Shown here: piece after piece, positions 32,881 through 40,753 of the stretch | How the letters are laid out: the number at the start of each line of letters is the position of its first letter | Position numbering within the stretch: position 1 is the first letter of the stretch | From: Cytobacillus firmus | GTDB lineage: Bacteria; Bacillota; Bacilli; Bacillales; Cytobacillaceae | Assembly: GCF_023657595.1 (NCBI RefSeq) | Contig: NZ_CP098323.1 | Location: 2,442,001 to 2,506,000, forward strand | Length of the DNA stretch: 64,000 nucleotides | Direction: 5' to 3' | Notes under the pieces: model-generated | What the model was told of the DNA's origin: nothing | What the model saw: the letters and a program-made list of their open reading frames with translations, nothing else | Databases searched by the model: none | Position numbers and translations under genes: made by a program

Positions 32881-33714
32881 TTACTTGCCTGCGCCTATGA
32901 TTGATTGCGATGATTTTACGCGAATCCAGGGACGGCTATTTTCCCACTCCACAGACAAAGGAACACAAAATGTTTCTTCCAGTCTCCTGTCTGTAACGAT
33001 TGTTTTTTTCTCTCCTTGTGCAACAACTTTTCCGGACTTCAGAAGCATTACATGGGAAATGGATGGAACAATTTCTTCAATATAATGGGTCACATATATG
33101 ATGGTAGGACCATCTGGAATGGCCATCATCTTTTCAATAGATGCCAGCAATTCTTCTTTGGAAAATATGTCAAGTCCATTACATGGTTCATCCAATATTA
33201 GTAGCCGCGGTGAAGACATTAGCGCCCTCGCAATCATTGCCTTTCGTTTCTCGCCCTGAGAAAGCGATGTAAGTGTCTGGTTTTCTACATGGCTGATGCC
33301 AAATTGCTTCATTAAGTCTTTTGCGTGATCTAAATCATGCTGCGTAATGTCCTCGTACAAACCAATAGATGCAAATTTACCGCTTAATACAATCTCAAGC
33401 GCCGTATCAGCAGGACGAAACTGAAATTTATCATCCAGGGAGGTGCTGACCCATCCAATAGACCTTCTAAGATCAGGAATATTGGTTTTGCCGAAGACAT
33501 TTCCCAATACCGAAACATGTCCCCCGTTAGGCCATTTATAGCCGGTAATCATATTAAGAATTGTTGTTTTTCCAGATCCGTTTAATCCTAGGAGGGCCCA
33601 ATGCTCCCCTTTTTGTACATCCCAGGATACATGATCCAGAATTTTCTTTCCATTTCTTTTCCAGATAATTTGATCCAGAGAGATGACACTGCTGCATTGT
33701 ATATGACTCATCAT
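32881..33714 (-). CDS. Stand-alone ABC ATPase (YlmA/ModF-like)
   Basis: A 277-residue ABC ATP-binding protein with intact Walker A (GLNGSGKTT near 42-50), signature LSQGEKRK near 153, Walker B LLILDEPCNGLD near 174-185 and H-loop YVTHYIEE. No permease gene is adjacent. This YlmA-like group has the typical N-terminus ISLDQIIWKRNGKKILDHVSWDVQKGEHWALLG and is of uncertain function. Linked to the larA-like gene by a short gap. Start at the first or second ATG. Confidence 0.85.
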   Translation of the reverse strand: MMSHIQCSSVISLDQIIWKRNGKKILDHVSWDVQKGEHWALLGLNGSGKTTILNMITGYKWPNGGHVSVLGNVFGKTNIPDLRRSIGWVSTSLDDKFQFRPADTALEIVLSGKFASIGLYEDITQHDLDHAKDLMKQFGISHVENQTLTSLSQGEKRKAMIARALMSSPRLLILDEPCNGLDIFSKEELLASIEKMMAIPDGPTIIYVTHYIEEIVPSISHVMLLKSGKVVAQGEKKTIVTDRRLEETFCVPLSVEWENSRPWIRVKSSQSIIGAGK

Positions 33715-33765
33715 GATTCTCCTTTTGTTATAAAATGAATCTATCTAATAGTCTTAAATCAAAAG

Positions 33766-33827
33766 AGAGCTGAAGACACTATAAATTGATTTCCATAAGG
33801 GATGAAGGAAATCCTGTGTCTCAGCTC
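33766..33827 (-). terminator. Terminator of the tct/gamma-CA operon
   Basis: GAGCTGA-GACAC pairs with GTGTCTTCAGCTC around a second inner hairpin (ATTTCC/GGAAAT), followed by TCTTTTG on the minus strand. It separates the CoA-transferase/tct operon from the ABC-larA unit. Confidence 0.7.
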
Positions 33828-33857
33828 AATATTTTCAGATTTCAGCGAATTATCTGT

Positions 33858-34394
33858 CTAAACAGAGCTGGTGAGCTCAGAAACGATGCCGTTTCGGCGG
33901 AATTTTACCCCGTTTTTCTGGTAAAATTTTGCCCCTTCCATGATGCGTACTTTCAGTTCCTCATTAACTGGCTTTAATGGCTTTGCAGGGACACCCGCAG
34001 CAAGTGTATTTTTTTCGATTACTTTATTTTCTCCTACAACAGCACCAGCGGCGACAACAGCACCTTCTTTAATATGTGCTCCGTTTAAGACAATGGCTCC
34101 CATGCCTATAAGAGCTCCATCGTCAATTGTGCACCCATGAATAACACAGTTATGTCCGATCGTTACGTTTTTGCCTATGCTGACGGGATACCCTTCATCA
34201 ACATGAATCATGGTTCCCTCCTGAACATTTGTACCGCTTCCAATTTTAATAGAGTCATTATCCCCTCTAAGTACTGTATTGAACCATATGGATACATCAG
34301 CTTCCAGCTTAACATTTCCAATCACATACGTATTTGGTGCTAAAAATACCGATTCATGGACAGCAGGCGTCATGCCTTCAAAATTATATATCAA
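33858..34394 (-). CDS. Gamma-carbonic-anhydrase-fold protein (CaiE/PaaY/YtoA-like)
   Basis: A 178-residue left-handed beta-helix protein with hexapeptide repeats (VIGNVKLEADVSIWFNTVLRG, then VTIGHNCVIHGCTIDDGALIGMGAIVLNGAHI). The metal-binding histidines sit at HVDEG, IGHNCVIHG. Relatives are gamma-carbonic anhydrases, the thioesterase PaaY and the carnitine-pathway protein CaiE. It is the last gene of the CoA-transferase/crotonase/tct operon, 21 bases after tctA. The likeness to caiB-caiD-caiE makes a CoA-pathway role (thioesterase or repair) reasonable. TTG start, AGGAG nine bases upstream. Confidence 0.82.
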   Translation of the reverse strand: MIYNFEGMTPAVHESVFLAPNTYVIGNVKLEADVSIWFNTVLRGDNDSIKIGSGTNVQEGTMIHVDEGYPVSIGKNVTIGHNCVIHGCTIDDGALIGMGAIVLNGAHIKEGAVVAAGAVVGENKVIEKNTLAAGVPAKPLKPVNEELKVRIMEGAKFYQKNGVKFRRNGIVSELTSSV

Positions 34395-34415
34395 TTAGAA
34401 CATCTCCTATTCTAT

Positions 34416-35927
34416 TTATGAGGCGATTGTATTGCCGGAGTTATTTAATCGGTTTTTCCTGTTCTTAATCCATTTATTTAGAAGCGGGTACAAAATACTG
34501 ATGATTGAAAGGATGATAAAGGTTAATGCGATAGGCCTTGTGAAGAAGATCGAAATATCATTGTTGGACATTTGCATCGCTCTTCTAAATTGATCTTCGG
34601 CAATCGGGCCAAGTACCACTCCTAAAACAATTGGAGCCAAAGGGAATTTAGCATTTTCCAAGTAGTAGCCAATAATGCCAAACAAAAGCATCATGCCAAC
34701 ATCAAAGATGGAGTTTCGAACAGCAAAGGTTCCCACAATACAAAAGAGCACAATTAACGGGCCAATCACTGTATATGGAACCTGGAGAATCTTAGAGAAG
34801 ACAGATATAAACGGTTTTGCAATAACAATGATTAATAGATTGGCGACAAGAAGTCCCATTAAAATTGTGTAAATCAAGGATCCCTGCGTCGAGAACATTA
34901 GAGGTCCTGGCTGTATTCCGTGAAGAATAAAAGCACCCAGCAAGATGGCGGTTGTAGCACTCCCAGGGATACCAAGAGACAGCAATGGAACCATGGCGCC
35001 CATAGCAGCTGCATTATTGGCTGATTCAGGTGCTGCAATCCCCTCTGGAATGCCAGTTCCAAATTCCTTGGAATTTTTTGACCAGCGTGCAGCTTCACTG
35101 TAGCTGAGCATGGCAGCAGTCGTTGCACCAATACCCGGCAATATTCCGATGAATACACCTAATAATGATGAACGGCCAATGACACCTGAAATTCGTTTCA
35201 TAACATTCCAGTTTGGCAGCTCAGACCTTACTTTTTGTTTTGAATTCACCTTGTGGACTTGCTGAACCCGTCGCAATACTTCAGAAATGGCGAATAATCC
35301 TATCAGGACAGGAATGAAATCTATTCCTGACATTAATTGGCCTGAGCCGAAGGTAAATCGCGGAACCCCTGTCATTGTATCGATTCCGATCGTAGCAATA
35401 AATAAACCAAATGAAACGCCAATGAACCCTTTTACAAGATTTCCAGCACTCAGCGAAGCCACAACGGTAAGCCCCATAAGCGCCAGAGCAAAGTACTCGG
35501 GAGAAGAGAACTTAAGCGCAAAAGATGCGAGAAGAGGTGTTAAAAAAATTAAGACAATAGTTCCAAATACACCTCCAGTAGCAGAGCTGAATATGGATAT
35601 ACCGAGTGCTTTTCCCCCTTCCCCTTTTCTGGCCATGGGATATCCGTCAAATATGGTGGCCACAGCTTCAGGTGTCCCAGGGGTCCGGAATAAAATGGCG
35701 CTGATGGAACCGGAAAATACCGAGGTAGCATATATGGAAGTTAACAGCAAGAAGGCAGCTGTCGGGTCCATCGCATAGCTAACCGGCAGAAGAATAATGA
35801 CCAGCATGGTTCCGCTTATTCCCGGTATACCTCCGCCAATAAATCCAAGCAGGACACCGACCAATAATACGAACATATTGAATGGTTCAAAAAGATTCCC
35901 AAAACCGCCGAAAAGTCCTTCAATCAA
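34416..35927 (-). CDS. tctA: Tripartite tricarboxylate transporter, large subunit TctA
   Basis: A 503-residue membrane protein with about 12 helices. The TctA signatures GFIGGGIPGISGTMLVIILLPVSYAMDP near the N-terminus and GVFIGILPGIGATTAAMLSYSEA in the second half are both present, as is GIPGSATTAILLGAFILHG. Together with TctB and the lipoprotein TctC it forms a solute-binding-protein dependent, ion-driven carrier for tri- or dicarboxylates and related acids. TTG start after GAGGTG. Part of the CoA-transferase operon. Confidence 0.94.
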   Translation of the reverse strand: MIEGLFGGFGNLFEPFNMFVLLVGVLLGFIGGGIPGISGTMLVIILLPVSYAMDPTAAFLLLTSIYATSVFSGSISAILFRTPGTPEAVATIFDGYPMARKGEGGKALGISIFSSATGGVFGTIVLIFLTPLLASFALKFSSPEYFALALMGLTVVASLSAGNLVKGFIGVSFGLFIATIGIDTMTGVPRFTFGSGQLMSGIDFIPVLIGLFAISEVLRRVQQVHKVNSKQKVRSELPNWNVMKRISGVIGRSSLLGVFIGILPGIGATTAAMLSYSEAARWSKNSKEFGTGIPEGIAAPESANNAAAMGAMVPLLSLGIPGSATTAILLGAFILHGIQPGPLMFSTQGSLIYTILMGLLVANLLIIVIAKPFISVFSKILQVPYTVIGPLIVLFCIVGTFAVRNSIFDVGMMLLFGIIGYYLENAKFPLAPIVLGVVLGPIAEDQFRRAMQMSNNDISIFFTRPIALTFIILSIISILYPLLNKWIKNRKNRLNNSGNTIAS

Positions 35928-35958
35928 TGTGTTTCACCTCTTTTATTAGAATTGGCTA

Positions 35959-36468
35959 TTAATAAAACAGTAAACTGAACATCTGGAAAATTCCTACTCC
36001 CCTTGGGAAGGGCAAGTTCAACAGAATAGGGAATAATACAATAGACCCGGCTGTTGATAATATGCCAGTTAAAAGTGCACGCACCCAGCTCTTCATGCCA
36101 AAGAGAAATGCCAGAACAAAAATCCCGAGAATAGTAGCAGCAATAAAACCAACATATCCCAGAATGAATGTATAGATGGCTAAAGTCCCCAGCAGCAGGA
36201 TAAACCTTTTTGGGTAAACCAGTTTTTCCTCATCCGCTTCACTTGCATCACTTTCCGGCCCTTTATTCTGTAAATTCTGACTATTTTTGTTCTTAAATGT
36301 CCTAATCAATAAGAAGACAGATAAAATGAGCATTAATATCATAAGAGCAGCAGGCCAGGTTCCCGGTGCAATAATATTTCCTGTCCTATTTTCAATTTGT
36401 AAGGACATGACCAGAAAAAAAGAAGAAAATACAATCATTATGATCGAAAGATTACGTTCCAGAAGCAT
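35959..36468 (-). CDS. tctB: Tripartite tricarboxylate transporter, small subunit TctB
   Basis: A 169-residue protein with four membrane helices and a charged cytoplasmic loop (KNKNSQNLQNKGPESDASEADEEKL) between helices 2 and 3, the usual TctB layout. The family proline-rich turn FPRGVGIFQM closes it. It lies between tctC and tctA, with 31 bases to tctA. Confidence 0.9.
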   Translation of the reverse strand: MLLERNLSIIMIVFSSFFLVMSLQIENRTGNIIAPGTWPAALMILMLILSVFLLIRTFKNKNSQNLQNKGPESDASEADEEKLVYPKRFILLLGTLAIYTFILGYVGFIAATILGIFVLAFLFGMKSWVRALLTGILSTAGSIVLFPILLNLPFPRGVGIFQMFSLLFY

Positions 36469-36531
36469 CTTTTACCCCCCTGACTTTTATAAAATCATCG
36501 AGAGAAAGAATTCTCCCGATGACTTGTTATA

Positions 36532-37521
36532 CTAAAGGCCTTCAACAATTGATTGGTACGTTTTAATGTTCTTCTCAAGATTCTTTTTGAAGTCCTCCCC
36601 GCTCAGCCAGCCGTCACGTAAATGAAGATAACTGTCTTTCTCATACCTCTTATACTCTTCACTGTCTTTCGCTTTCTCCAATGCCTTCTGGAGAGCCTCA
36701 ACGATTTCATCAGGTGTGTCGGCGTGCACCAGCAATCCTCGTTCCTGTCCATCAGTCAGATCAATTCCTTCTTCAGTTGAAATCGGAGTCTCTTCGAAAC
36801 CTTCCAATTTCTTGTCTGTGAATGCCAGGAGCATCTCAACGGAGCCGTCTTCAATTTGGGCAATGCTAGGACCGATTTCTTCTAGCATGCCATCAATATG
36901 TCCGCCTAACAGGGCTGCATGCATTTCACCGGCATCTTCATAGGAAATATAATTAAGCTTGATTCCGGCCTTTTCTTCAAATTGTCGGAGGACTAATTCA
37001 TCAAAGCCTACAGCCCCAGTGCCTCCTACAGATATTTTGCCTGGGTTATCTTTAGCCTGTTTTATAAAATCTTCATAGTCAGTGAATTTTTTCCCTTTAA
37101 GAACTTGAAGGGACATGGTATCCTGCTGCACCCTTCCAATCGCTGTATATTTGCTCAAATCATGCGGAGTGGTATTACGTGCAACGTTAATGGGATAGTT
37201 AGATGAAATCGCCCAGATCGTATAACCATCTGCAGGCTGTCTGGCTGTATGGTCTCCTGCATTTGCACCGGAGGCACCAGGTAAATTGACCACATTAATG
37301 TTAACACCTAATGTATCGCTCATTTCTTTGGCGATTGAACGGGCAAAGGTATCTGTACCTCCTCCAGCACCCCATCCAACAACGATTTCAATATCTCTTT
37401 CGGGATAACTGCCTGCGCCATTCTTTGAATCTGATTTTGCACTTGTCCCGGAACTGCAGCCTTGCAGGACCAAAAGCAGTATGATTAGCAGCGATAATAG
37501 TGAGAACTTGTTAAATTTCAT
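36532..37521 (-). CDS. tctC: TctC solute-binding lipoprotein
   Basis: A 329-residue extracytoplasmic receptor. Signal peptide with lipobox LQGC puts the anchored cysteine near residue 22. The Bug/TctC pattern follows: YPERDIEIVVGWGAGGGTDTFARSIAKEMSDTLG, then NLPGASGANAGDHTA and GGTGAVGFDELVLRQFEEKAG. The Asp residues of the ligand pocket (GAGGGTD) fit a carboxylate ligand. Encoded with TctB and TctA downstream and an acyl-CoA pathway upstream, so it should bind the acid that becomes the CoA thioester. It has a second paralogue at 40754-41749. Confidence 0.92.
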   Translation of the reverse strand: MKFNKFSLLSLLIILLLVLQGCSSGTSAKSDSKNGAGSYPERDIEIVVGWGAGGGTDTFARSIAKEMSDTLGVNINVVNLPGASGANAGDHTARQPADGYTIWAISSNYPINVARNTTPHDLSKYTAIGRVQQDTMSLQVLKGKKFTDYEDFIKQAKDNPGKISVGGTGAVGFDELVLRQFEEKAGIKLNYISYEDAGEMHAALLGGHIDGMLEEIGPSIAQIEDGSVEMLLAFTDKKLEGFEETPISTEEGIDLTDGQERGLLVHADTPDEIVEALQKALEKAKDSEEYKRYEKDSYLHLRDGWLSGEDFKKNLEKNIKTYQSIVEGL

Positions 37522-37630
37522 TTATTCTCCGTCCTTTTTTATTAGTAGGAAACAATGGTAGTTCCTCAATAAATGTCTTACGCCGCCCTTATGACTTGAT
37601 GCACCTCACAGAAAGTAAAGGGTTGCTTTT

Positions 37631-38452
37631 CTATGAATATTTGAAATTTGGTTTCCGTTTTTCCAGGAAAGAATGGACACCTTCTTTATAATCGTCTGAG
37701 AGGAAGGATTCGATGATAAGCTTTGATGCTTCGGGTGAATCCTCCTCGGCCCCTGACAGTACTTCATTTATAATTTTCTTGGATCCTCTGACTGAGGCTT
37801 GAGCATTCTTGCAAATTAACTCAGCATACGCCAGAGTTTCTTCTTTAATGGAAACCGCCGGGATAATCCGGTCAATGAGACCGATCCGAAAAGCTTCTTC
37901 AGTATCCAGCAATCGTCCGGTAAAAAGAATATCCTTTGCTTTAGATGGTCCTAATAGGTCTACAACATTTTTGGTTCCTGGTGTATTGTATACAAGTCCG
38001 AGCTTCGCAGGGGTAATTCCAAACTTCCCATTCTCATCTGAGAATCTGAAATCACAGGCAACAGCAATTTCGCAGCCTCCACCTACACAAAATCCTTGAA
38101 TCATGGCAATAGTTGGCTTGGAGGCATTCATTATGGCTTTTTCTGCTACCATTGTAGCTTCGTTGTATTTTTCGGCACCTTCAGCGGTATATCTAAGCGT
38201 CTTAAATTCACTGATATCTGCTCCTGCAGAAAAGGCAACTGATCCTTCCCCTTTAAAGATGATCACTTTTATTTTGGAGTCGAGTTCACATTCTTCTATA
38301 AGTTCAGGAATTTTCGTCCAAATATCATAGCTTAGGGCATTCCGTTTTTCCGGACGGTTAAAGCAAATGTATGCGATTTCACCTGCTCTTTCCAAAAAAA
38401 CCGGATCGCGGCAAGTTTTTTCATCATTTATTGCTTCAAGATTTTTAGACAT
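37631..38452 (-). CDS. Crotonase-family (enoyl-CoA hydratase/isomerase) protein
   Basis: A 273-residue crotonase. The oxyanion-hole segments SAGADISEF near 76 and GFCVGGGCEIAVACDFRFSDE near 121-141 are present, keeping the first catalytic glutamate (GGGCE). The segment that carries the second glutamate in hydratases (PEIxLG) reads ITPAKLGLVYNTPGT here, so that residue seems absent and the reaction may be an isomerisation, decarboxylation or other crotonase reaction. It follows the CoA-transferase by 18 bases. Its substrate should be that enzyme's product. Confidence 0.85.
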   Translation of the reverse strand: MSKNLEAINDEKTCRDPVFLERAGEIAYICFNRPEKRNALSYDIWTKIPELIEECELDSKIKVIIFKGEGSVAFSAGADISEFKTLRYTAEGAEKYNEATMVAEKAIMNASKPTIAMIQGFCVGGGCEIAVACDFRFSDENGKFGITPAKLGLVYNTPGTKNVVDLLGPSKAKDILFTGRLLDTEEAFRIGLIDRIIPAVSIKEETLAYAELICKNAQASVRGSKKIINEVLSGAEEDSPEASKLIIESFLSDDYKEGVHSFLEKRKPNFKYS

Positions 38453-38470
38453 TATTTCTCAACCTTTCTC

Positions 38471-39691
38471 TTAATTTTTCTTCAATAAATTACTTTCTTC
38501 CAAAGCTTTCACCGCACCTGATTCTGAAAGCTTTGCAATATATTCCTGATCGTAGCCCAGGTTTTTCAGCACGGCCGCGGTATCCTGTCCGAAAAGCGGA
38601 GAGGCAGTTCTTACTTTACCTGGTGTTTTAGAGAATTTAGTTGGTATGCCGATCATTTTCATTTTTCCAATAACAGGATGCTCAACTTCTTCGATCATCC
38701 CTCTTGCCTGATAGTGTGGGTCCTGCACAGCTTCCGCAAAATTATTGATTGGCCCGGCAGGAACTCCTGCTTTTTCGCAGCGATCAATCCAAAACTTTGT
38801 TTCGTGAAGCATTAATACATCTTCAATATCTTCTTCGAGTTCAATAACATGCTTATTTCTTAATAAGTTTGTTTCATATCGCGGATCAGTAATCCATTCA
38901 GGCTTTTCGATAACTTCAGTGCAAAACCTTTCCCATGTTCTTTGATTTGCGCATCCGAGCATCATATAACCTGATTTTGTTTTAACAGCCTGATAGGGAG
39001 CGGAAACTCTATGGCGCCAGCCAGTTGCCTGCGGAATCGTCCCTTCTGCAAAATAGGCACCTGCTTCCCATGTAAACCAAGGCAGTCCAATTTCTGCAAG
39101 AGCGATATCCAAATGCTGTCCATCACCTGTTTTCATTTTATGAATATAAGCAGCAAGAATGGAGTAAGCAGCTGTGATGCCTGCACCAATATCATAAACT
39201 GCAATGCCTGATTTCATTGGCCTCATCCCTTTTTCCCCTGTCATGCTCATTAAGCCTGTCATTCCCTGGGCAACAAGATCGAAACCGCCTTTATGAGAAT
39301 ATGGACCAGTCTGTCCATAGCCTGATATTGAGCAATAGACAAGACCAGGATTGATTTTCTTTAAGCTTTCATAATCGATCCCGAGCGATTTAGTCACCCC
39401 GGGACGGTAGTTTTCTACAACTACATCCGCTTCCTTTGCGAGCTTATAGAAAATCTCCTTGCCTTCTTCATTTTTAAGATTAAGGGCAATGCTTTGTTTG
39501 TTTCGGTTAATTTGAAAGAAACAAGTGGATTCCCCATTCACATATGGTCCCATTTGCCGGGAGTCATCACCGCCGTTGACTTTTTCAACTTTCATTACAT
39601 CTGCGCCTAAATCAGCTAAAACCATCGTACAATATGGCCCAGCCATTATTTGAGAAGCATCAAGGACTTTCATTCCTTGTAAAGGTCCCAT
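38471..39691 (-). CDS. Class III CoA-transferase (CaiB/BaiF family)
   Basis: A 406-residue CoA-transferase from the ATG at 39691 (MGPLQGMKVLDASQIMAGPYCTMVLADLGADVMKVEK). A longer frame adds 16 residues with no ribosome binding site. Motifs AGPYC, NKQSIALNLKNEEGK and SISGYGQTGPYSHKGGFDLVAQG are present. The catalytic Asp is likely in AVYDIGAGITAAYSILAAY. First gene of a CoA-transferase/crotonase/TctCBA/gamma-CA operon, behind a GntR gene. The two CoA-transferases of this window are not adjacent copies and seem to belong to separate pathways. Confidence 0.88.
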   Translation of the reverse strand: MGPLQGMKVLDASQIMAGPYCTMVLADLGADVMKVEKVNGGDDSRQMGPYVNGESTCFFQINRNKQSIALNLKNEEGKEIFYKLAKEADVVVENYRPGVTKSLGIDYESLKKINPGLVYCSISGYGQTGPYSHKGGFDLVAQGMTGLMSMTGEKGMRPMKSGIAVYDIGAGITAAYSILAAYIHKMKTGDGQHLDIALAEIGLPWFTWEAGAYFAEGTIPQATGWRHRVSAPYQAVKTKSGYMMLGCANQRTWERFCTEVIEKPEWITDPRYETNLLRNKHVIELEEDIEDVLMLHETKFWIDRCEKAGVPAGPINNFAEAVQDPHYQARGMIEEVEHPVIGKMKMIGIPTKFSKTPGKVRTASPLFGQDTAAVLKNLGYDQEYIAKLSESGAVKALEESNLLKKN

Positions 39692-39782
39692 TTCAAACAC
39701 CCCATCTAAAATTTGTGTGTCAGAAGCGAGCCCGATCATACCGGCAGTTGTTCATTTCTATACAATTTTTATCTTTATATGG

Positions 39783-39857
39783 TATAATTAAGGTCGATTT
39801 ATTTATTAAGGGTGGAACATTTCTATTTTGGCGAGTGGAGATGTTCCCCTTTTTTTT
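39783..39857 (+). ncRNA. Possible short RNA between gntR and CoA-transferase genes
   Basis: On the plus strand an extended -10 (TGGTATAAT, ending 39788) is followed about 25 bases later by a hairpin with arms GGAACAT (39814-39820) and ATGTTCC (39841-39847) and then TTTTTTTT at 39850-39857. Both neighbours are on the minus strand, so this terminator serves neither. Together they would make an RNA of about 60 nt. It may alternatively be a stray structure. The -35 is weak. Confidence 0.35.
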
Positions 39858-40509
39858 ATTCACGAATCATATTGGTTCCACGTTCCAAATCATTCCGAAG
39901 ATGATTTTCCACGTTTTGTATAACCGCTGCCTCGTCGCGAGCTTTTAGAGCATTAAGGATTTGGCGATGTTCCTTAAGGATCTCTCTGTTATGCTCATTA
40001 TTTTTCAGGATATTGGCCCGGTAAAGCAATAGAAATGAACGTACCTGCTGAAGCAAGTGTAATGCCCGTTTATTCGGACTGGCTTCCAAAAGCCAATCAT
40101 GGAATTGTGCATTAAGCTCTAATAATTGCAGAAGATTTCCCTCTTTAAATGCGCTCTCTGCTTTCAGGAGTACCTTCTCAATCTCCTCCAATTCCTCATT
40201 TGCGACCGTTTTCAAAATTAGGCCCATGATTTTGGGCTCCAGCATCAGCCGGCATTCGTATAAATCCTTAAAATCAGTTTCTTCCAGCTTGACGACACTT
40301 AGCCCCAGATGATCCTGGACCAGTAACCCCTCAATTTGCAGCTGGCGCAGAGCTTCTCTTAACGGGGTCCGGCTGATGTTATACTTCTCTGCTAACTGTG
40401 AAACATTGACTTTCTCTCCTGGTTTCAATTCACCTGCCAGGATTGAACTTTTGATAATGTCATATATTTGCTGATAAAGCGGCTGTGAAAATTGCAGGCT
40501 TTGCACCAT
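39856..40509 (-). CDS. GntR-family regulator, FCD subfamily
   Basis: A 217-residue regulator from the ATG at 40509, with AGGAGG nine bases before it. A longer frame reaches 40644 but adds sequence without a ribosome binding site. The winged-helix domain (KYNISRTPLREALRQLQIEGLL near 43-64) precedes a helical FCD domain (ECRLMLEPKIMGLILKT, HDWLLEASPNKRALHL, LKEHRQILNALKARDEAAV). It lies 165 bases upstream of the CoA-transferase and probably controls it in response to the acid substrate. A strong promoter with an inverted repeat at the start point suggests autorepression. Confidence 0.9.
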   Translation of the reverse strand: MVQSLQFSQPLYQQIYDIIKSSILAGELKPGEKVNVSQLAEKYNISRTPLREALRQLQIEGLLVQDHLGLSVVKLEETDFKDLYECRLMLEPKIMGLILKTVANEELEEIEKVLLKAESAFKEGNLLQLLELNAQFHDWLLEASPNKRALHLLQQVRSFLLLYRANILKNNEHNREILKEHRQILNALKARDEAAVIQNVENHLRNDLERGTNMIRE

Positions 40510-40566
40510 AATTCTTTTCCTCCTTTCTAACTCCGTAAATATCACAACGGGGTTGAATGCTGAATG

Positions 40567-40623
40567 CTGTATCCAGTATACAGTGTCTATGTTGATAATA
40601 ATTAATATTCTGAAAAGTGTCAA
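40567..40623 (-). promoter_or_regulatory. gntR promoter with downstream operator
   Basis: Minus-strand TTGACA (40618-40623) and TATTAT (40595-40600) are 17 bases apart, a strong sigma-A promoter. An inverted repeat CTGTAT-N5-ATACAG spans 40567-40583, just after the -10 and over the start point, so a bound regulator would block transcription. Confidence 0.65.
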
Positions 40624-40709
40624 TATTTTAAATAAATTTTTCACAGTTATGTAAAACTAGTCAAAATTCGACACAATGCCGTTCAGCCTAAGCATGTAAA
40701 TTCCAATAA

Positions 40710-40746
40710 AAATAGACAGAAAGGCAAAATTTCCTGCCTTTCTGCT
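40710..40746 (-). terminator. Terminator of the orphan tctC gene
   Basis: CAGAAAGGCA and TGCCTTTCTG arms around an 8-nt loop, followed by TCTATTTTTATT on the minus strand, 8 bases after the stop. Confidence 0.85.
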
Positions 40747-40753
40747 TTTATGA

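Noticed and set aside
39634-39948. 104-residue plus-strand ORF across the gntR/CoA-transferase gap
   Set aside because: No ribosome binding site, odd composition, and it overlaps real genes at both ends. The hairpin with T-run lies within it.
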